Part shown: piece after piece, positions 8,073-16,822 of the stretch
Layout: the number at the start of each line of letters is the position of its first letter
Numbering within the stretch: the stretch's first letter is position 1
Program-made: the position numbers and the translations under genes
The notes under the pieces: generated by a model
Told to the model about the DNA's origin: nothing
Databases searched by the model: none
Seen by the model: only the letters and a program-made list of their open reading frames with translations
Assembly: GCA_016791005.1 (NCBI GenBank)
Contig: JAEUNY010000020.1
Span: forward strand, 1-51,375
Direction: 5' to 3'
DNA: 51,375 nucleotides
From: Zoogloeaceae bacterium
GTDB taxonomy: Bacteria; Pseudomonadota; Gammaproteobacteria; Burkholderiales; Rhodocyclaceae

Positions 8073-8160
8073 TGTTGGGCTGACAGACGAAGCCCAACAT
8101 CGGCGCGAAATAGCTTGACCGCCACTTGTTGGGCTTCGCTTCACTCAGCGCCAACCTACA
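8073..8160. repeat. Palindromic intergenic repeat pair (GTTGGGCT...AGCCCAAC type)
   Basis: TGTTGGGC (8073-8080) pairs with GCCCAACA (8092-8099). A second, imperfect copy runs from TGTTGGGCTTCGCT (8127) to GCGCCAACCTACA (8160). Intergenic elements built on GTTGGGCTTCG...CCCAACCTACA recur in many proteobacterial genomes. The second copy overlaps the last codon and stop of the SDR gene. Confidence 0.6.
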
Positions 8161-8953
8161 GCTGCAATCCGCGGGGCTTTCGCCCGGCGCGGGCGAAGAC
8201 GGCGTCGAACACCGGCCTGGGCAGGATTGCCAGCAGGCGGGCGACCCAGCCCATCTGCCAGGGCACAACGGCAAAGCGGCGGCCTGCTTGGATGGCGCGG
8301 GCGAGGCGGCGCGCGGCTTCGTTGGCTTCGAGCAGGAAGGGCATGGGGTAGTCGTTGACAGCGGTCATGGGGGTGGCGATGTAGCCCGGCGCCAGGGTCA
8401 CAACCTTCACGCCGCTGCCGCGGAGCTCCACCCGCAGGCTTTCCAGGTAGCGGATCGCCGCCGCCTTGGAGGCGCTATAGGCCCCCGCCCCGGGCAGGCC
8501 GCGCACCCCGGCGACGGAGGCCACCCCCACCAACCGCCCCGAACCCCGCTGGCGCAGGGGAGCGATAAAGGGCTGGAAGGTGGCCACCATGCCCAGGACG
8601 TTGGTACGCAGCACCTTGTCGAAGGCGTCCAGATCCACGGCAAACTCCGTCAGCGTCCCCACGGACACCCCGGCGTTGGCGATGACGATATCCGGCACAC
8701 CGCACTCCGCCATGAAGTCCGCCGCCGCCGCTGCCAGGGCGGGCCCATCGGCCACATCCACGGGGTAATAGCGGTGGGTGCCAGGCAGCCCGGCCGTGAG
8801 CTCCGCCAGTTTGTCGGCCCGGCGGGCCACCAAGCCGAGGGTCGCGCCCTGGTGGGCGTAGTGACGCACCAGGGCGGCACCGATGCCGCTGGAAGCCCCG
8901 GTCAGAAAAACCAACGGCCCGCTGGAGGGCGGGCCGCCGCGTCGCTCATTCAC
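8156..8953 (-). CDS. Short-chain dehydrogenase/reductase
   Basis: About 265 residues of classical SDR fold. The glycine-rich cofactor loop TGASSGIG follows the first strand, ANAG marks the fourth, and the catalytic YSASK holds Tyr and Lys with the Ser in GVASVAG. PGYIATPMT is the usual post-catalytic loop. A C-terminal hydrophobic stretch (MGWVARLLAILPRPVFDAVFA) suggests membrane contact. Substrate unknown. No ATG is available: GTG at 8953 has AAGG 8 nt upstream, and TTG at 8959 is the alternative. It starts about 10 nt after dsbA and is last in the argS-SPOR-dsbA-SDR row. Confidence 0.88.
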   Translation of the reverse strand: MNERRGGPPSSGPLVFLTGASSGIGAALVRHYAHQGATLGLVARRADKLAELTAGLPGTHRYYPVDVADGPALAAAAADFMAECGVPDIVIANAGVSVGTLTEFAVDLDAFDKVLRTNVLGMVATFQPFIAPLRQRGSGRLVGVASVAGVRGLPGAGAYSASKAAAIRYLESLRVELRGSGVKVVTLAPGYIATPMTAVNDYPMPFLLEANEAARRLARAIQAGRRFAVVPWQMGWVARLLAILPRPVFDAVFARAGRKPRGLQL

Positions 8954-8963
8954 GGGCAAGGCC

Positions 8964-9608
8964 TTAGCCGCGGCCGCCTTCCTTGCGCGCCCGGGCGATC
9001 AACTCGTCCGCCACTTTCAGGGCGTTGGCATGACTGCCAGCGAGGGAGGCGGAGGTGAGGTACTTGCCGTCGATGGCCAGGGTGGGCACCCCCTGAATCT
9101 GGTAGGCCCGGGCGAGCTGGTCGGCCCGCTGGAGGCGGGACCCCACGCCGAAGGATTTGTAGGCGTCGCCGAACTTCTTGGCATCCACGCCCTGCTTGGC
9201 GACCCATTCCAGCACACCGCTTTCGGTATGGAGGGGCACCCGGTCGTCCTGCAGTGCCCCAAACACCTTGCCATGCAAGCGCGCCACTTCGCCCGTCGCT
9301 TCCTCTGCGTAGTAAAGCTGGGCCAGGGACTTGAGCTGCGGATTGCCCCAGATGGCGGGCACACGGCTGAAGACCACGTCCGGCGGCAGGGTCTTCACCC
9401 ATTGCTCCAGTAGGGGATCGAAGGCCCGGCAGTGGGGACAGCCATAGTGGAAGAACTCGATCACCTCGATCTTGCCCTTGACCTCCTTGGGCTGGGGATT
9501 GGCCAAGACCGTGAAGGACGCGGCGCCCCCCTGGGCCATGACCAACGGCCCCACCACGGCCATTCCGCCCAGGGCAGCCAGATGCTTGAGGATTTCGCGA
9601 CGTTGCAT
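8964..9608 (-). CDS. dsbA: Thiol:disulfide interchange protein DsbA
   Basis: 214 residues. A periplasmic oxidant that introduces disulfides into exported proteins and is re-oxidised by DsbB. The N-terminus MQRREILKHLAALGGMAVVG carries positive charge and a hydrophobic stretch, consistent with a signal peptide, possibly an uncleaved anchor. The active site is CPHC within VIEFFHYGCPHCRAFDP, and the cis-Pro loop is IQGVPTLAIDGKY. Length and motif order fit DsbA. No dsbB lies in the window. It sits between the SPOR-protein gene (98 nt upstream) and the SDR gene. Confidence 0.95.
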   Translation of the reverse strand: MQRREILKHLAALGGMAVVGPLVMAQGGAASFTVLANPQPKEVKGKIEVIEFFHYGCPHCRAFDPLLEQWVKTLPPDVVFSRVPAIWGNPQLKSLAQLYYAEEATGEVARLHGKVFGALQDDRVPLHTESGVLEWVAKQGVDAKKFGDAYKSFGVGSRLQRADQLARAYQIQGVPTLAIDGKYLTSASLAGSHANALKVADELIARARKEGGRG

Positions 9609-9706
9609 ACTCGACTCCAGGTACTTGAGGTGTGACTAGGATAGCCAGGGGCCGGTGGCGTTCCCGACGAATCTGCAAAAATTCGTCGCGGCGCAGGTGA
9701 TGGAGC

Positions 9707-10327
9707 TCATGGCTTGTTCTTGACCACCGCAACCGGAATTCCGGCCTGGGCAAGCTGAGCCCGCACGGCGTTCATTTGTTCGGCCTGGGAATAGGGGCCG
9801 ATGCGGACCCGGTGAAGCGTGCCCTTATCGGGGATTTCCACCCGCTGGGCCCGGGCCTCGATACCCATCAGGGCGAGGCGGGCCTTGAGGTCATCCGCCT
9901 CGGCGGGATCCTCAAAGGCACCCACCTGGATGTACAGCTTCTCTCCGGACGCCGCACTCCCGCCCGCCGTCTTGTCCGCCTCCGCACCGGGGGTTGGCAC
10001 CGGTGGGGGCTTGCTGCCATTCAACTTGGCGGCATCCCCCTCGGGCAGGATCTTGTAAAAATCGAACTGCGGCTTCTCCACCGGCCGGTCCCCGGGCTTA
10101 CCGGGAAGGGCGATGGGGGCGGGCGCCTCGCCTCCCGGCGCGACCTGGGGCAGGGTGCGGGGCGGCACCTCGGGCGCACGCACCGGCGCGGCCCGCATGA
10201 AATACCAAGCGGCCATGGCGGCGATGACGGCCCCCATCAGCAAACCGATCAGGATGCCGGCCATCACCCCACCGCCGGATCGTCGCGCGGTCTTGGCCTT
10301 GCCCCGAGTTTTCTGCGTTCGACTCAC
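9707..10327 (-). CDS. SPOR-domain protein, FtsN-like
   Basis: 206 residues with a basic cytoplasmic head (KTRGKAKTARRSGGG), one membrane helix at about residues 20-45, a Pro/Ala-rich periplasmic linker, and a C-terminal SPOR domain from about residue 130 (LYIQVGAFEDPAEADDLKARLALMGI, then HRVRIGPYSQAEQMNAVRAQL). SPOR domains bind denuded septal peptidoglycan, so a role in cell division is expected; the architecture is that of FtsN. It lies 16 nt downstream of argS, an arrangement common in betaproteobacteria. I call it FtsN-like rather than FtsN because the short N-terminal FtsA-binding motif cannot be judged. Confidence 0.9.
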   Translation of the reverse strand: MSRTQKTRGKAKTARRSGGGVMAGILIGLLMGAVIAAMAAWYFMRAAPVRAPEVPPRTLPQVAPGGEAPAPIALPGKPGDRPVEKPQFDFYKILPEGDAAKLNGSKPPPVPTPGAEADKTAGGSAASGEKLYIQVGAFEDPAEADDLKARLALMGIEARAQRVEIPDKGTLHRVRIGPYSQAEQMNAVRAQLAQAGIPVAVVKNKP

Positions 10328-10343
10328 GTTTCGTCTCCCGCCC

Positions 10344-12092
10344 TCACATGGACGCCGGCGCGCTAACGCCGAGCAGCGCCAGACCGGTGGCCAGGACTTG
10401 GCGGACCGCCGCCGCGAGGGCGACCCGGGCGAGCCGCTGCCCGGCGTCTTCCACCAGCATCCGCTCGGCGTTGTACCAACTATGGAATTCCCCCGCCAAG
10501 TCCTTCAAATAGAAAGCAATCTGGTGGGGGGCATGGTCGGCCGCGGCGGACTGGACCCCTTCCGGAAAGGCGGCCAGCAGGGCACACAGCCCCAACTCCC
10601 GCTCGCTCGCCAGCAGCGACAAATCGGCCGCGAGCAACTCGTCGGGATGGCCATCCCACTGCTTCAAGACGCTGGCGACCCGGGCGTGGGCGTACTGGAT
10701 GTAATACACCGGGTTCTCGTTACTCTGGCTCTTGGCGAGATCGAGATCGAAATCCAGGTGCTGATCGGCCTTGCGCAGCACGTAAAAGAAGCGGCAGGCG
10801 TCGTTGCCCACCTCATTGCGCAGCTCCCGCAGGGTGACAAACTCGCCGGAGCGGGTGGACATGGCGGCCTTCTGGCCATCCCGATACAGCACCGCGAACT
10901 GGACCAGCGCCACCTCGAGCCGAGCCGTGTCCAGCCCAAGGGCGGTGATGGCACCCTTCACCCTGGGGATGTAGCCATGGTGATCGGCCCCCCAGATGTC
11001 GATGATGCGATCAAAGCCGCGCTCGTACTTGTTGAGGTGGTAGGCGATGTCGCTGGCGAAATAGGTGTAGAGGCCGTTCTCCCGCTGGACCACGCGATCC
11101 TTTTCGTCGCCGAAGGCGGTGGAGCGGAACCACTTGGCCCCGTCCTGCTGGTAGATGTGGCCGCGCTTTTCCAGCTCTGCCACCACCCGGGCCACCAGGC
11201 CGGTATCGAACAGGCTCTTCTCCGAAAACCAGTGGTCGAAGTGGACGCCGAATTCTTCCAGATCCGCCCGACCATCCGCCAACTGCTCGGTCAGGGCGAA
11301 CTGGTGGATATAAGCCCAGTCCGCCCCCAACAAAGCCTTGGCGTTGGCGATCAGGGCGTCGAGATGGGCCTCCTTGTCCGTGGCAACATCCGGCGCGTCG
11401 GCCAGCACCTGGGCCGCGGCAACCTTGGCATAGCGGTCCTGATGGGCTTCCACGATCTGGCGAGCCATGTCCACCACGTAGCCCCCTTGGTAGCCATTCG
11501 GCGGAAACGGCACCTCGACTCCGAAGAACGCCAAGTAGCGCAGCCAGGTGGACACCGCCAGGATGTCCATCTGGCGGCCGGCGTCATTCACGTAGTATTC
11601 CCGCGTCACGTCGAAGCCGGCGAAGGCCAGCACGTCCGCCAGAGACGCCCCGTAGGCGGCCCCCCGGCCATGCCCGACGTGAAGCGGCCCGGTGGGATTC
11701 GCGGAAACAAATTCCACCTGAACCTTCACGCCCTTATCCACCCCACGGCCGAATGCGCTGCCCAGGCGCAGGATGCTCCCCACCACGGCGGTCTTGCTGG
11801 CCCCGCTGAGGGTGAAATTGATGAACCCCGCACCCGCCACTTCAGCCTTGACGATGAGGTCCGAGGAAGGCAGCTCCGCCAGCAAGGCCGTCGCGAGATC
11901 CCGCGGGCTGCGCCGCAGGGGCTTGGCGAGCTGCAAGGCGAGATTGGTGGCGAAATCGCCATGGGCCGCCTGCTTGGGCCGGTCGAGGACGATGGGGGTG
12001 TCCGCCAGATCCGGCGCCACACTCTGCAATGCGGTCCGCAACAAGGCGGCGAGCATGGCTTTGGAATCGGGTGTCGCGGAACCGGAACTCAT
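10344..12092 (-). CDS. argS: Arginyl-tRNA synthetase
   Basis: 582 residues. A class I synthetase that charges tRNA-Arg in the cytoplasm. The ArgRS N-terminal domain (HGDFATNLALQLAKPLRRSPRDLA) is followed by the HIGH signature as ANPTGPLHVGHGRGA near residue 138. The KMSKS position reads KAAMSTRSG, as in many ArgRS that lack a canonical KMSKS. A C-terminal anticodon-binding DALR domain is present (YYIQYAHARVASVL, YLKDLAGEFHSWYN). The ATG at 12092 lies about 30 nt from a perfect TATAAT on the same strand. It heads the argS / SPOR / dsbA / SDR row. Confidence 0.97.
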   Translation of the reverse strand: MSSGSATPDSKAMLAALLRTALQSVAPDLADTPIVLDRPKQAAHGDFATNLALQLAKPLRRSPRDLATALLAELPSSDLIVKAEVAGAGFINFTLSGASKTAVVGSILRLGSAFGRGVDKGVKVQVEFVSANPTGPLHVGHGRGAAYGASLADVLAFAGFDVTREYYVNDAGRQMDILAVSTWLRYLAFFGVEVPFPPNGYQGGYVVDMARQIVEAHQDRYAKVAAAQVLADAPDVATDKEAHLDALIANAKALLGADWAYIHQFALTEQLADGRADLEEFGVHFDHWFSEKSLFDTGLVARVVAELEKRGHIYQQDGAKWFRSTAFGDEKDRVVQRENGLYTYFASDIAYHLNKYERGFDRIIDIWGADHHGYIPRVKGAITALGLDTARLEVALVQFAVLYRDGQKAAMSTRSGEFVTLRELRNEVGNDACRFFYVLRKADQHLDFDLDLAKSQSNENPVYYIQYAHARVASVLKQWDGHPDELLAADLSLLASERELGLCALLAAFPEGVQSAAADHAPHQIAFYLKDLAGEFHSWYNAERMLVEDAGQRLARVALAAAVRQVLATGLALLGVSAPASM

Positions 12093-12120
12093 GGCAGTTG
12101 AATCATTTGAAAAGCTTGCG

Positions 12121-12126
12121 ATTATA
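12121..12126 (-). promoter_or_regulatory. -10 element for argS
   Basis: On the minus strand TATAAT occurs here, which would put transcription start near 12114 and give a leader of about 22 nt before the argS ATG. No good -35 is visible 17 nt upstream, so it is a moderate call. Confidence 0.45.
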
Positions 12127-12209
12127 CCGAATCGCCCGGGCCGGACCTGCCGATGCTTTCACGGCCTCGCCTTTCCCGCTACATTCGACCTTTTTTCCCG
12201 CTATCCACC

Positions 12210-13739
12210 GTGCGCCTCCTCCGTCTTGCCAAGATCGTAGCCGTGGGTGTTCGCTTCGGCCTGGACCAGATGGTGTTGCAGGCCGATACCAGCGGGCGAC
12301 TTCCCAAGCTGTGGCGCATCGTCTTCTTCTGGCGACACTTCGACGCCCCCCGGGCCGTGCGCCTCCGCCGCGCCCTGGAGTCCCTCGGGCCGATTTTCGT
12401 CAAGTTCGGCCAGATGCTGTCCACCCGCCGGGATCTGCTTCCGCCGGATATCGCCGACGAACTGGCCCACCTCCAGGATCGCGTGCCGCCCTTCCCCACC
12501 GCCCAGGCCATCGCGGTGCTGGAGGATTTTTACGGCCAGCCGGTTGATTCGGTCTTCGCCAATTTTTCCCGCGACCCGGTGGCCTCGGCCTCGGTGGCTC
12601 AGGTGCATTTCGCCTGCCTGCCCGATGGCACCGAGGTCGCGGTCAAGATCCTGCGCCCCGGCATTGATCGGGTCATCGCCCACGATCTCGCCCTTCTCGA
12701 AGCGGCCGCCCTGCTGCTCGAAAAGGTCTGGGCCGAAGGACGGCGACTCAAACCCCGGGAAGTCGTAGCGGAGTTCGCCAAGTACCTGCGGGATGAACTG
12801 GACCTGATGCGGGAGGCCGCCAACTGTTCCCAGCTGCGGCGCAACTTCAAGGACTCCCGCCTCCTCATCGTCCCCGAGGTCCATTGGGACTACTGCGGCA
12901 CTAACGTGATGGTGATGGAGCGGATGCGGGGGATTCCCATCTCCCGCACCGAGGCGCTCAAGGCCCAGGGCACCGACCTCTCCGCGCTCTCCCGGGCAGG
13001 GGTGGAGATCTTCTTCACCCAGGTGTTCCGGGACGGTTTCTTCCACGCCGACATGCACCCGGGCAATATCTTCGTGGCCCAGGACGGACGCTACATCGCC
13101 CTGGATTTCGGCATCGTCGGCACCCTCAACGAGGTGGACAAGAGCTACCTCGCCACCAACTTTCTCGCCTTCTTCCAGCGCGATTACAAGCGCGTGGCCC
13201 AGGCCCACATCGAGGCGGGGTGGGTCCCCCCCAACACCCGGGTGGATGAATTCGAATCGGCGATCCGGGCGGTGTGCGAGCCGATCTTCGACAAGCCGCT
13301 CAAGGACATCTCCTTCGGCAAGACCCTGCTGCGCCTATTCCAGACCGCGCGCCGCTTCGAGATGGAAGTCCAGCCCCAGCTGGTGCTGCTGCAGAAGACT
13401 CTCCTCAACATCGAGGGCCTCGGCCGCCAGCTCGACCCCGACCTGGACCTGTGGAAGACGGCCAAGCCTTTCCTCGAGCGCTGGATGATCGACCAGGTGG
13501 GCTGGCGGGCCCTGGTGCGCCACCTGCGGGAGGAGGCCCCCCAGTGGGCCGCGACCCTGCCCCAACTTCCCCGTCTGGTGCACAAGAGCCTGGCCGCCCC
13601 TCAACGCATGGATGGGCTCCAGGCCGAACTCGCCCGCCTCACCGAACAGCATCGGCGCACCCGGGGCTGGCTCATCATCGCCAGCCTCACCCTGACCGCG
13701 CTGGCCGTGCTGGAACTGTGGCCCCGCCTGTTGCCGTGA
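12210..13739 (+). CDS. ubiB: UbiB, ABC1/ADCK-family atypical kinase for ubiquinone synthesis
   Basis: About 509 residues. UbiB-family proteins are membrane-associated atypical kinase/ATPases needed for ubiquinone biosynthesis. The family's KxGQ motif appears as [17 protein letters not shown], the Ala-rich nucleotide loop as [12 protein letters not shown], and the catalytic and metal motifs as [10 protein letters not shown] and [12 protein letters not shown]-terminal hydrophobic helix ([17 protein letters not shown]) anchors it. The GTG at 12210 begins at [10 protein letters not shown], the usual UbiB N-terminus; an in-frame ATG at 12153 would add 19 residues that look unrelated. Neither has a good Shine-Dalgarno site. 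It is divergent from argS. Confidence 0.93.
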   Translation: MRLLRLAKIVAVGVRFGLDQMVLQADTSGRLPKLWRIVFFWRHFDAPRAVRLRRALESLGPIFVKFGQMLSTRRDLLPPDIADELAHLQDRVPPFPTAQAIAVLEDFYGQPVDSVFANFSRDPVASASVAQVHFACLPDGTEVAVKILRPGIDRVIAHDLALLEAAALLLEKVWAEGRRLKPREVVAEFAKYLRDELDLMREAANCSQLRRNFKDSRLLIVPEVHWDYCGTNVMVMERMRGIPISRTEALKAQGTDLSALSRAGVEIFFTQVFRDGFFHADMHPGNIFVAQDGRYIALDFGIVGTLNEVDKSYLATNFLAFFQRDYKRVAQAHIEAGWVPPNTRVDEFESAIRAVCEPIFDKPLKDISFGKTLLRLFQTARRFEMEVQPQLVLLQKTLLNIEGLGRQLDPDLDLWKTAKPFLERWMIDQVGWRALVRHLREEAPQWAATLPQLPRLVHKSLAAPQRMDGLQAELARLTEQHRRTRGWLIIASLTLTALAVLELWPRLLP

Positions 13740-13846
13740 CGGTCATGCGTCACGCCGCCCCCTCCCGCCACTGAACAAAAGCGGTCTCCAACGGTCACTC
13801 AGGAAGCGGACACAATCCGCCCAAACCTGCCCGAGGAGGTCGTCAC

Positions 13847-15961
13847 ATGGCCCACGATCATCGCCCCCTGCACATCATTGGCGTCGGCTCCAGTCTGGGC
13901 GCCCCCCATCAAGGCCCCGGCGCGGGCCCTCAGGCCCTGAAGGAATGGGGCCTTGCCGAACGGCTCGCCGAGCGTGGCCTGCCCAACCGTTGGGAGCCCG
14001 ATCTGCAATGCCCGCCGCCCCAATTCGGTGGCAGCATGGCCGAGCGACTTGCAGAGGCCGGATCCCTGGGCGCCCAGTTGGCCGACCACCTCGACGCCGT
14101 CGTCGCGCGGGGTGATCGACCCCTGATCCTGGGCGGTGACCATGCCATTGCAGCCGGCACCTGGCGGGGCGTCGCCCGCGCCCTCGCTCCCCGGGGCGAC
14201 CTGGGCCTGATCTGGATCGACGCCCATCTGGACAGCCACACACCAGAGACCACCTCCTCCGGCAACATCCACGGCATGCCGCTGGCCGCCCTCCTCGGCT
14301 GGGGCGGCGCCCCCCTGGCGGACATCGCAGGGCCGCGCCTCAAGGCCCATCAGGTCTGCGTGATCGGTGCCCACGCCTGGGAGGCCGACGAGCGCTCCCT
14401 GCTGGCCCGCCTCGGGGTCCGGATCTTTGACCGGGACGATGTGGCCCGGCTGGGATTAAGCACGGTGCTGGCGGAGGCCATCGCCATTGCCCGTCACGAC
14501 ACTGTCGGGTTCGGCGTGAGCCTCGACCTGGACGTTCTCGACCCCGCTTTCGTTGCCGGCACCACCTGCCCTGAACCTGAAGGACTGGCCCCCCAGGACA
14601 TGGTGGATGCCCTCCACGCCCTGCGCCGCTGCGACGACTTCCTGGGGCTGGAGATCACGGAATACGTGCCCGACGCCGACCCCGCCCGGACAACCGCCGG
14701 CTGGGTCGCCGAATTCGCGGAAGCGGCCCTGGGCCCTTCCAGCAGCACCCTGCGGCGGCAGGAGCACGCCCATGGCGCCCACAATTACGACCCCCTGCCC
14801 GTGGTGTTCACCCGGGGCGAAGGCGTCTGGCTTTGGGATGTGGAAGGGCGGCGCTACCTGGACCTCATGAGCGCCTATTCCGCAGTGAGCTTTGGCCACA
14901 GCCACCCTCGCCTGGTACAGACCCTCACGGAGCAGGCCGGGCGCCTCGCCCTCACCTCCCGGGCCTATTCCAATGACCGGCTCCCGCTCCTCATGGAACG
15001 CCTGACGGAGCTCCTCGGCTACGACGCGGTCCTGCCCATGAATACCGGCATGGAGGCGGTGGAAACCGCCCTCAAGGCGGCCCGAAAATGGGCTTACCAG
15101 GTGAAGGGCGTGCCCCACGACCAGGCGGAGATCATCGCCTGCGAGGGCAATTTTCACGGCCGCTCCATCGCCATCGTCGGGATGTCGTCGGAGCCCCAGT
15201 ACCGGGACGGCTTCGGCCCCTTCCCGGGTGGGCTACGGCGGATTCCCTATGGCGACGCCCGGGCGCTGGAAGCGGCGATCACGCCCAACACCGCGGCCTT
15301 CCTCGTGGAGCCCATCCAGGGCGAGGGAGGCATCATCGTGCCGCCGCCGGGCTGGCTCGCCCGCTGCGCCGAGATCTGCCGCCGCCACGACGTGTTGCTG
15401 ATTGCCGACGAAGTGCAGACCGGGCTGGGCCGCACCGGCAAGCTCCTCGCCTGTCATCACGATGGCGTGCGGCCGGATGGCGTGATACTCGGGAAGGCCC
15501 TGGGGGGCGGGCTGCTGCCCATCTCGGCCTTCCTGGCGGACCGGCGGGTGATGGACGTGTTTGCTCCGGGGGACCACGGCTCCACCTTTGGCGGCAACCC
15601 CCTCGCCTCTGCCGTGGCCCTGACGGCGCTGGATCTCCTCATCGAAGAGCGGCTGCCGCAGCGGGCCGCGGCCCTGGGCCAACATCTCATGCAGCGGCTG
15701 CAACGTAACGCCCTACCCGCCGTGCGCCAGATCCGTGGCCGGGGCCTCTTGGTCGGCGTGGACCTGGACCCCCGCCACGCCTCCGCCCACGAGGTGGCGG
15801 AGCGGCTCCTGGCCCGCGGCCTGATGACTAAGGACACCCATGGAACGGTGTTGCGCCTGGCCCCGCCGCTGGTCATCGACGAAGCTACCCTCGACTGGGC
15901 GGTGGATCAGTTCGTCGAAACCCTGGCGGATGTCCCCACGCGGGTGGGCGCGGCCGGTTGA
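13847..15961 (+). CDS. Arginase-ornithine aminotransferase fusion protein
   Basis: One uninterrupted 704-residue frame with two enzymes. Residues 1 to about 295 are a ureohydrolase of the arginase type: LGGDHAI (H99), WIDAHLDSH (D125, H127, D129), SGNIHGMPLA, and SLDLDVLDPAF (D227, D229) provide the two-manganese site. From about 308 (GAHNYDPLPVVFTRGEGVWLWDVEG) it is an ornithine aminotransferase: NTGMEAVETALKAARKW, NFHGRS, the PLP Asp in IADEVQTGLGRTG (D521) and the Schiff-base Lys in LGKALGGG (K550). The product would convert arginine to ornithine plus urea and then to glutamate semialdehyde. GAGGAGG stands 8 nt before the ATG. The two parts meet with a linker of only about ten residues. 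All catalytic residues appear intact. Confidence 0.93.
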   Translation: MAHDHRPLHIIGVGSSLGAPHQGPGAGPQALKEWGLAERLAERGLPNRWEPDLQCPPPQFGGSMAERLAEAGSLGAQLADHLDAVVARGDRPLILGGDHAIAAGTWRGVARALAPRGDLGLIWIDAHLDSHTPETTSSGNIHGMPLAALLGWGGAPLADIAGPRLKAHQVCVIGAHAWEADERSLLARLGVRIFDRDDVARLGLSTVLAEAIAIARHDTVGFGVSLDLDVLDPAFVAGTTCPEPEGLAPQDMVDALHALRRCDDFLGLEITEYVPDADPARTTAGWVAEFAEAALGPSSSTLRRQEHAHGAHNYDPLPVVFTRGEGVWLWDVEGRRYLDLMSAYSAVSFGHSHPRLVQTLTEQAGRLALTSRAYSNDRLPLLMERLTELLGYDAVLPMNTGMEAVETALKAARKWAYQVKGVPHDQAEIIACEGNFHGRSIAIVGMSSEPQYRDGFGPFPGGLRRIPYGDARALEAAITPNTAAFLVEPIQGEGGIIVPPPGWLARCAEICRRHDVLLIADEVQTGLGRTGKLLACHHDGVRPDGVILGKALGGGLLPISAFLADRRVMDVFAPGDHGSTFGGNPLASAVALTALDLLIEERLPQRAAALGQHLMQRLQRNALPAVRQIRGRGLLVGVDLDPRHASAHEVAERLLARGLMTKDTHGTVLRLAPPLVIDEATLDWAVDQFVETLADVPTRVGAAG

Positions 15962-16005
15962 GGGCGGTGGCGCGGTCAGGTCCAGGCCGCCGGGCACCCC
16001 CCGCG

Positions 16006-16741
16006 TCAGAACTCGTATTCGAGTTGCAGGCGAAGGACGTGGTCGGCGGCGCCATCGGTCACGCCGGTGAGATAGGCGGCATTGTATTTGACCGCCTTGC
16101 GTTCCCCCACCGGCAGCTTGCCGAACACGGCCGGCCCCAGCAGGTGGGATTGTTCGTGGTGGGGCTCCCAGTTGTCCCACTTGCCCAGATCGCCAAATCC
16201 CATGGCGCCGAATTCGAAGGCCGGCTTCCAGCGATATTTGACCTGCCACTGGTAGGCCAGCTCGGTGTGGCTTTCCTCCCGCGCATCGATGTGGCGCTCG
16301 AAGATCAGGTTGCCGTTGAGCTGGAAACGGCCGACATCGGTCTGGAACAACGGCCCTACCTTTAGTTCATACCCTTCGCTGCGATCCTGAGGCCGCTCGA
16401 TCTCCACCAGCAGGCCCACATCCACCGGGTACTCGCCCTGTTCGGTGAGTTGGAAGATGTTCTCCCATTCCACCGCCTCGAGCTTGGTTCCACTGTCGGC
16501 CCCGCGGGCGAATTCGAAGCCGATTTCGGTGAACCAGCGCTGGGTGACCCCCATGCCGAAGAGAAGGCGCGCGGCGTCCTCCCGCTCGGCACCGCCCCCC
16601 CCTCTGGGCCCCCACAATGAGTTCAATTTCACGCTCTCCGTACTCGACATTCGGGGAGTAGACATAGGTGGCGGGGCCGGCTTGAGCTGTTTGCAGGCAA
16701 AGTACGCCCGCTGCGGCGGCAAAGGCTCGCAGGGAATTCAT
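16006..16741 (-). pseudogene. Putative outer-membrane protein gene with a frameshift in a C/G tract
   Basis: The gene begins at the ATG at 16741 with a signal peptide (MNSLRAFAAAAGVLCLQTAQAG) and VYSPNVEYGEREIEL, then loses frame. The rest (AARLLFGMGVTQRWFTEIGFEFARG through to VLRLQLEYEF) continues in another frame to 16006. Joining the frames needs one base fewer near 16595-16613, where the plus strand has a run of eight C. Restored, it would be about 244 residues, rich in alternating beta segments and ending in aromatic Phe, as outer-membrane barrels do. I do not recognise a named family. It lies downstream of the FTR1 and cupredoxin genes, with an 81-nt gap, and could share their iron regulation. 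It may be a true mutation, a sequencing slip, or phase variation. Confidence 0.65.
16595..16602. repeat. Homopolymer run of eight C
   Basis: C8 on the plus strand (G8 in the coding sense) at the point where the outer-membrane-like gene changes frame. A second run of five C follows at 16609-16613. Loss of one base would restore the reading frame. Confidence 0.8.
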
Positions 16742-16822
16742 GACCTTCCTTTCAAGGAAATAAGAAAAAGCGGAAATAAAGGGGTGGCCAGGCCATCAAA
16801 GCGGGCGCCCTGGCCAAGGGAA

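Noticed and set aside
10113-12101. 662-codon plus-strand frame opposite argS.
   Set aside because: Same effect: argS is intact and recognisable, and the antisense product shows no domain.
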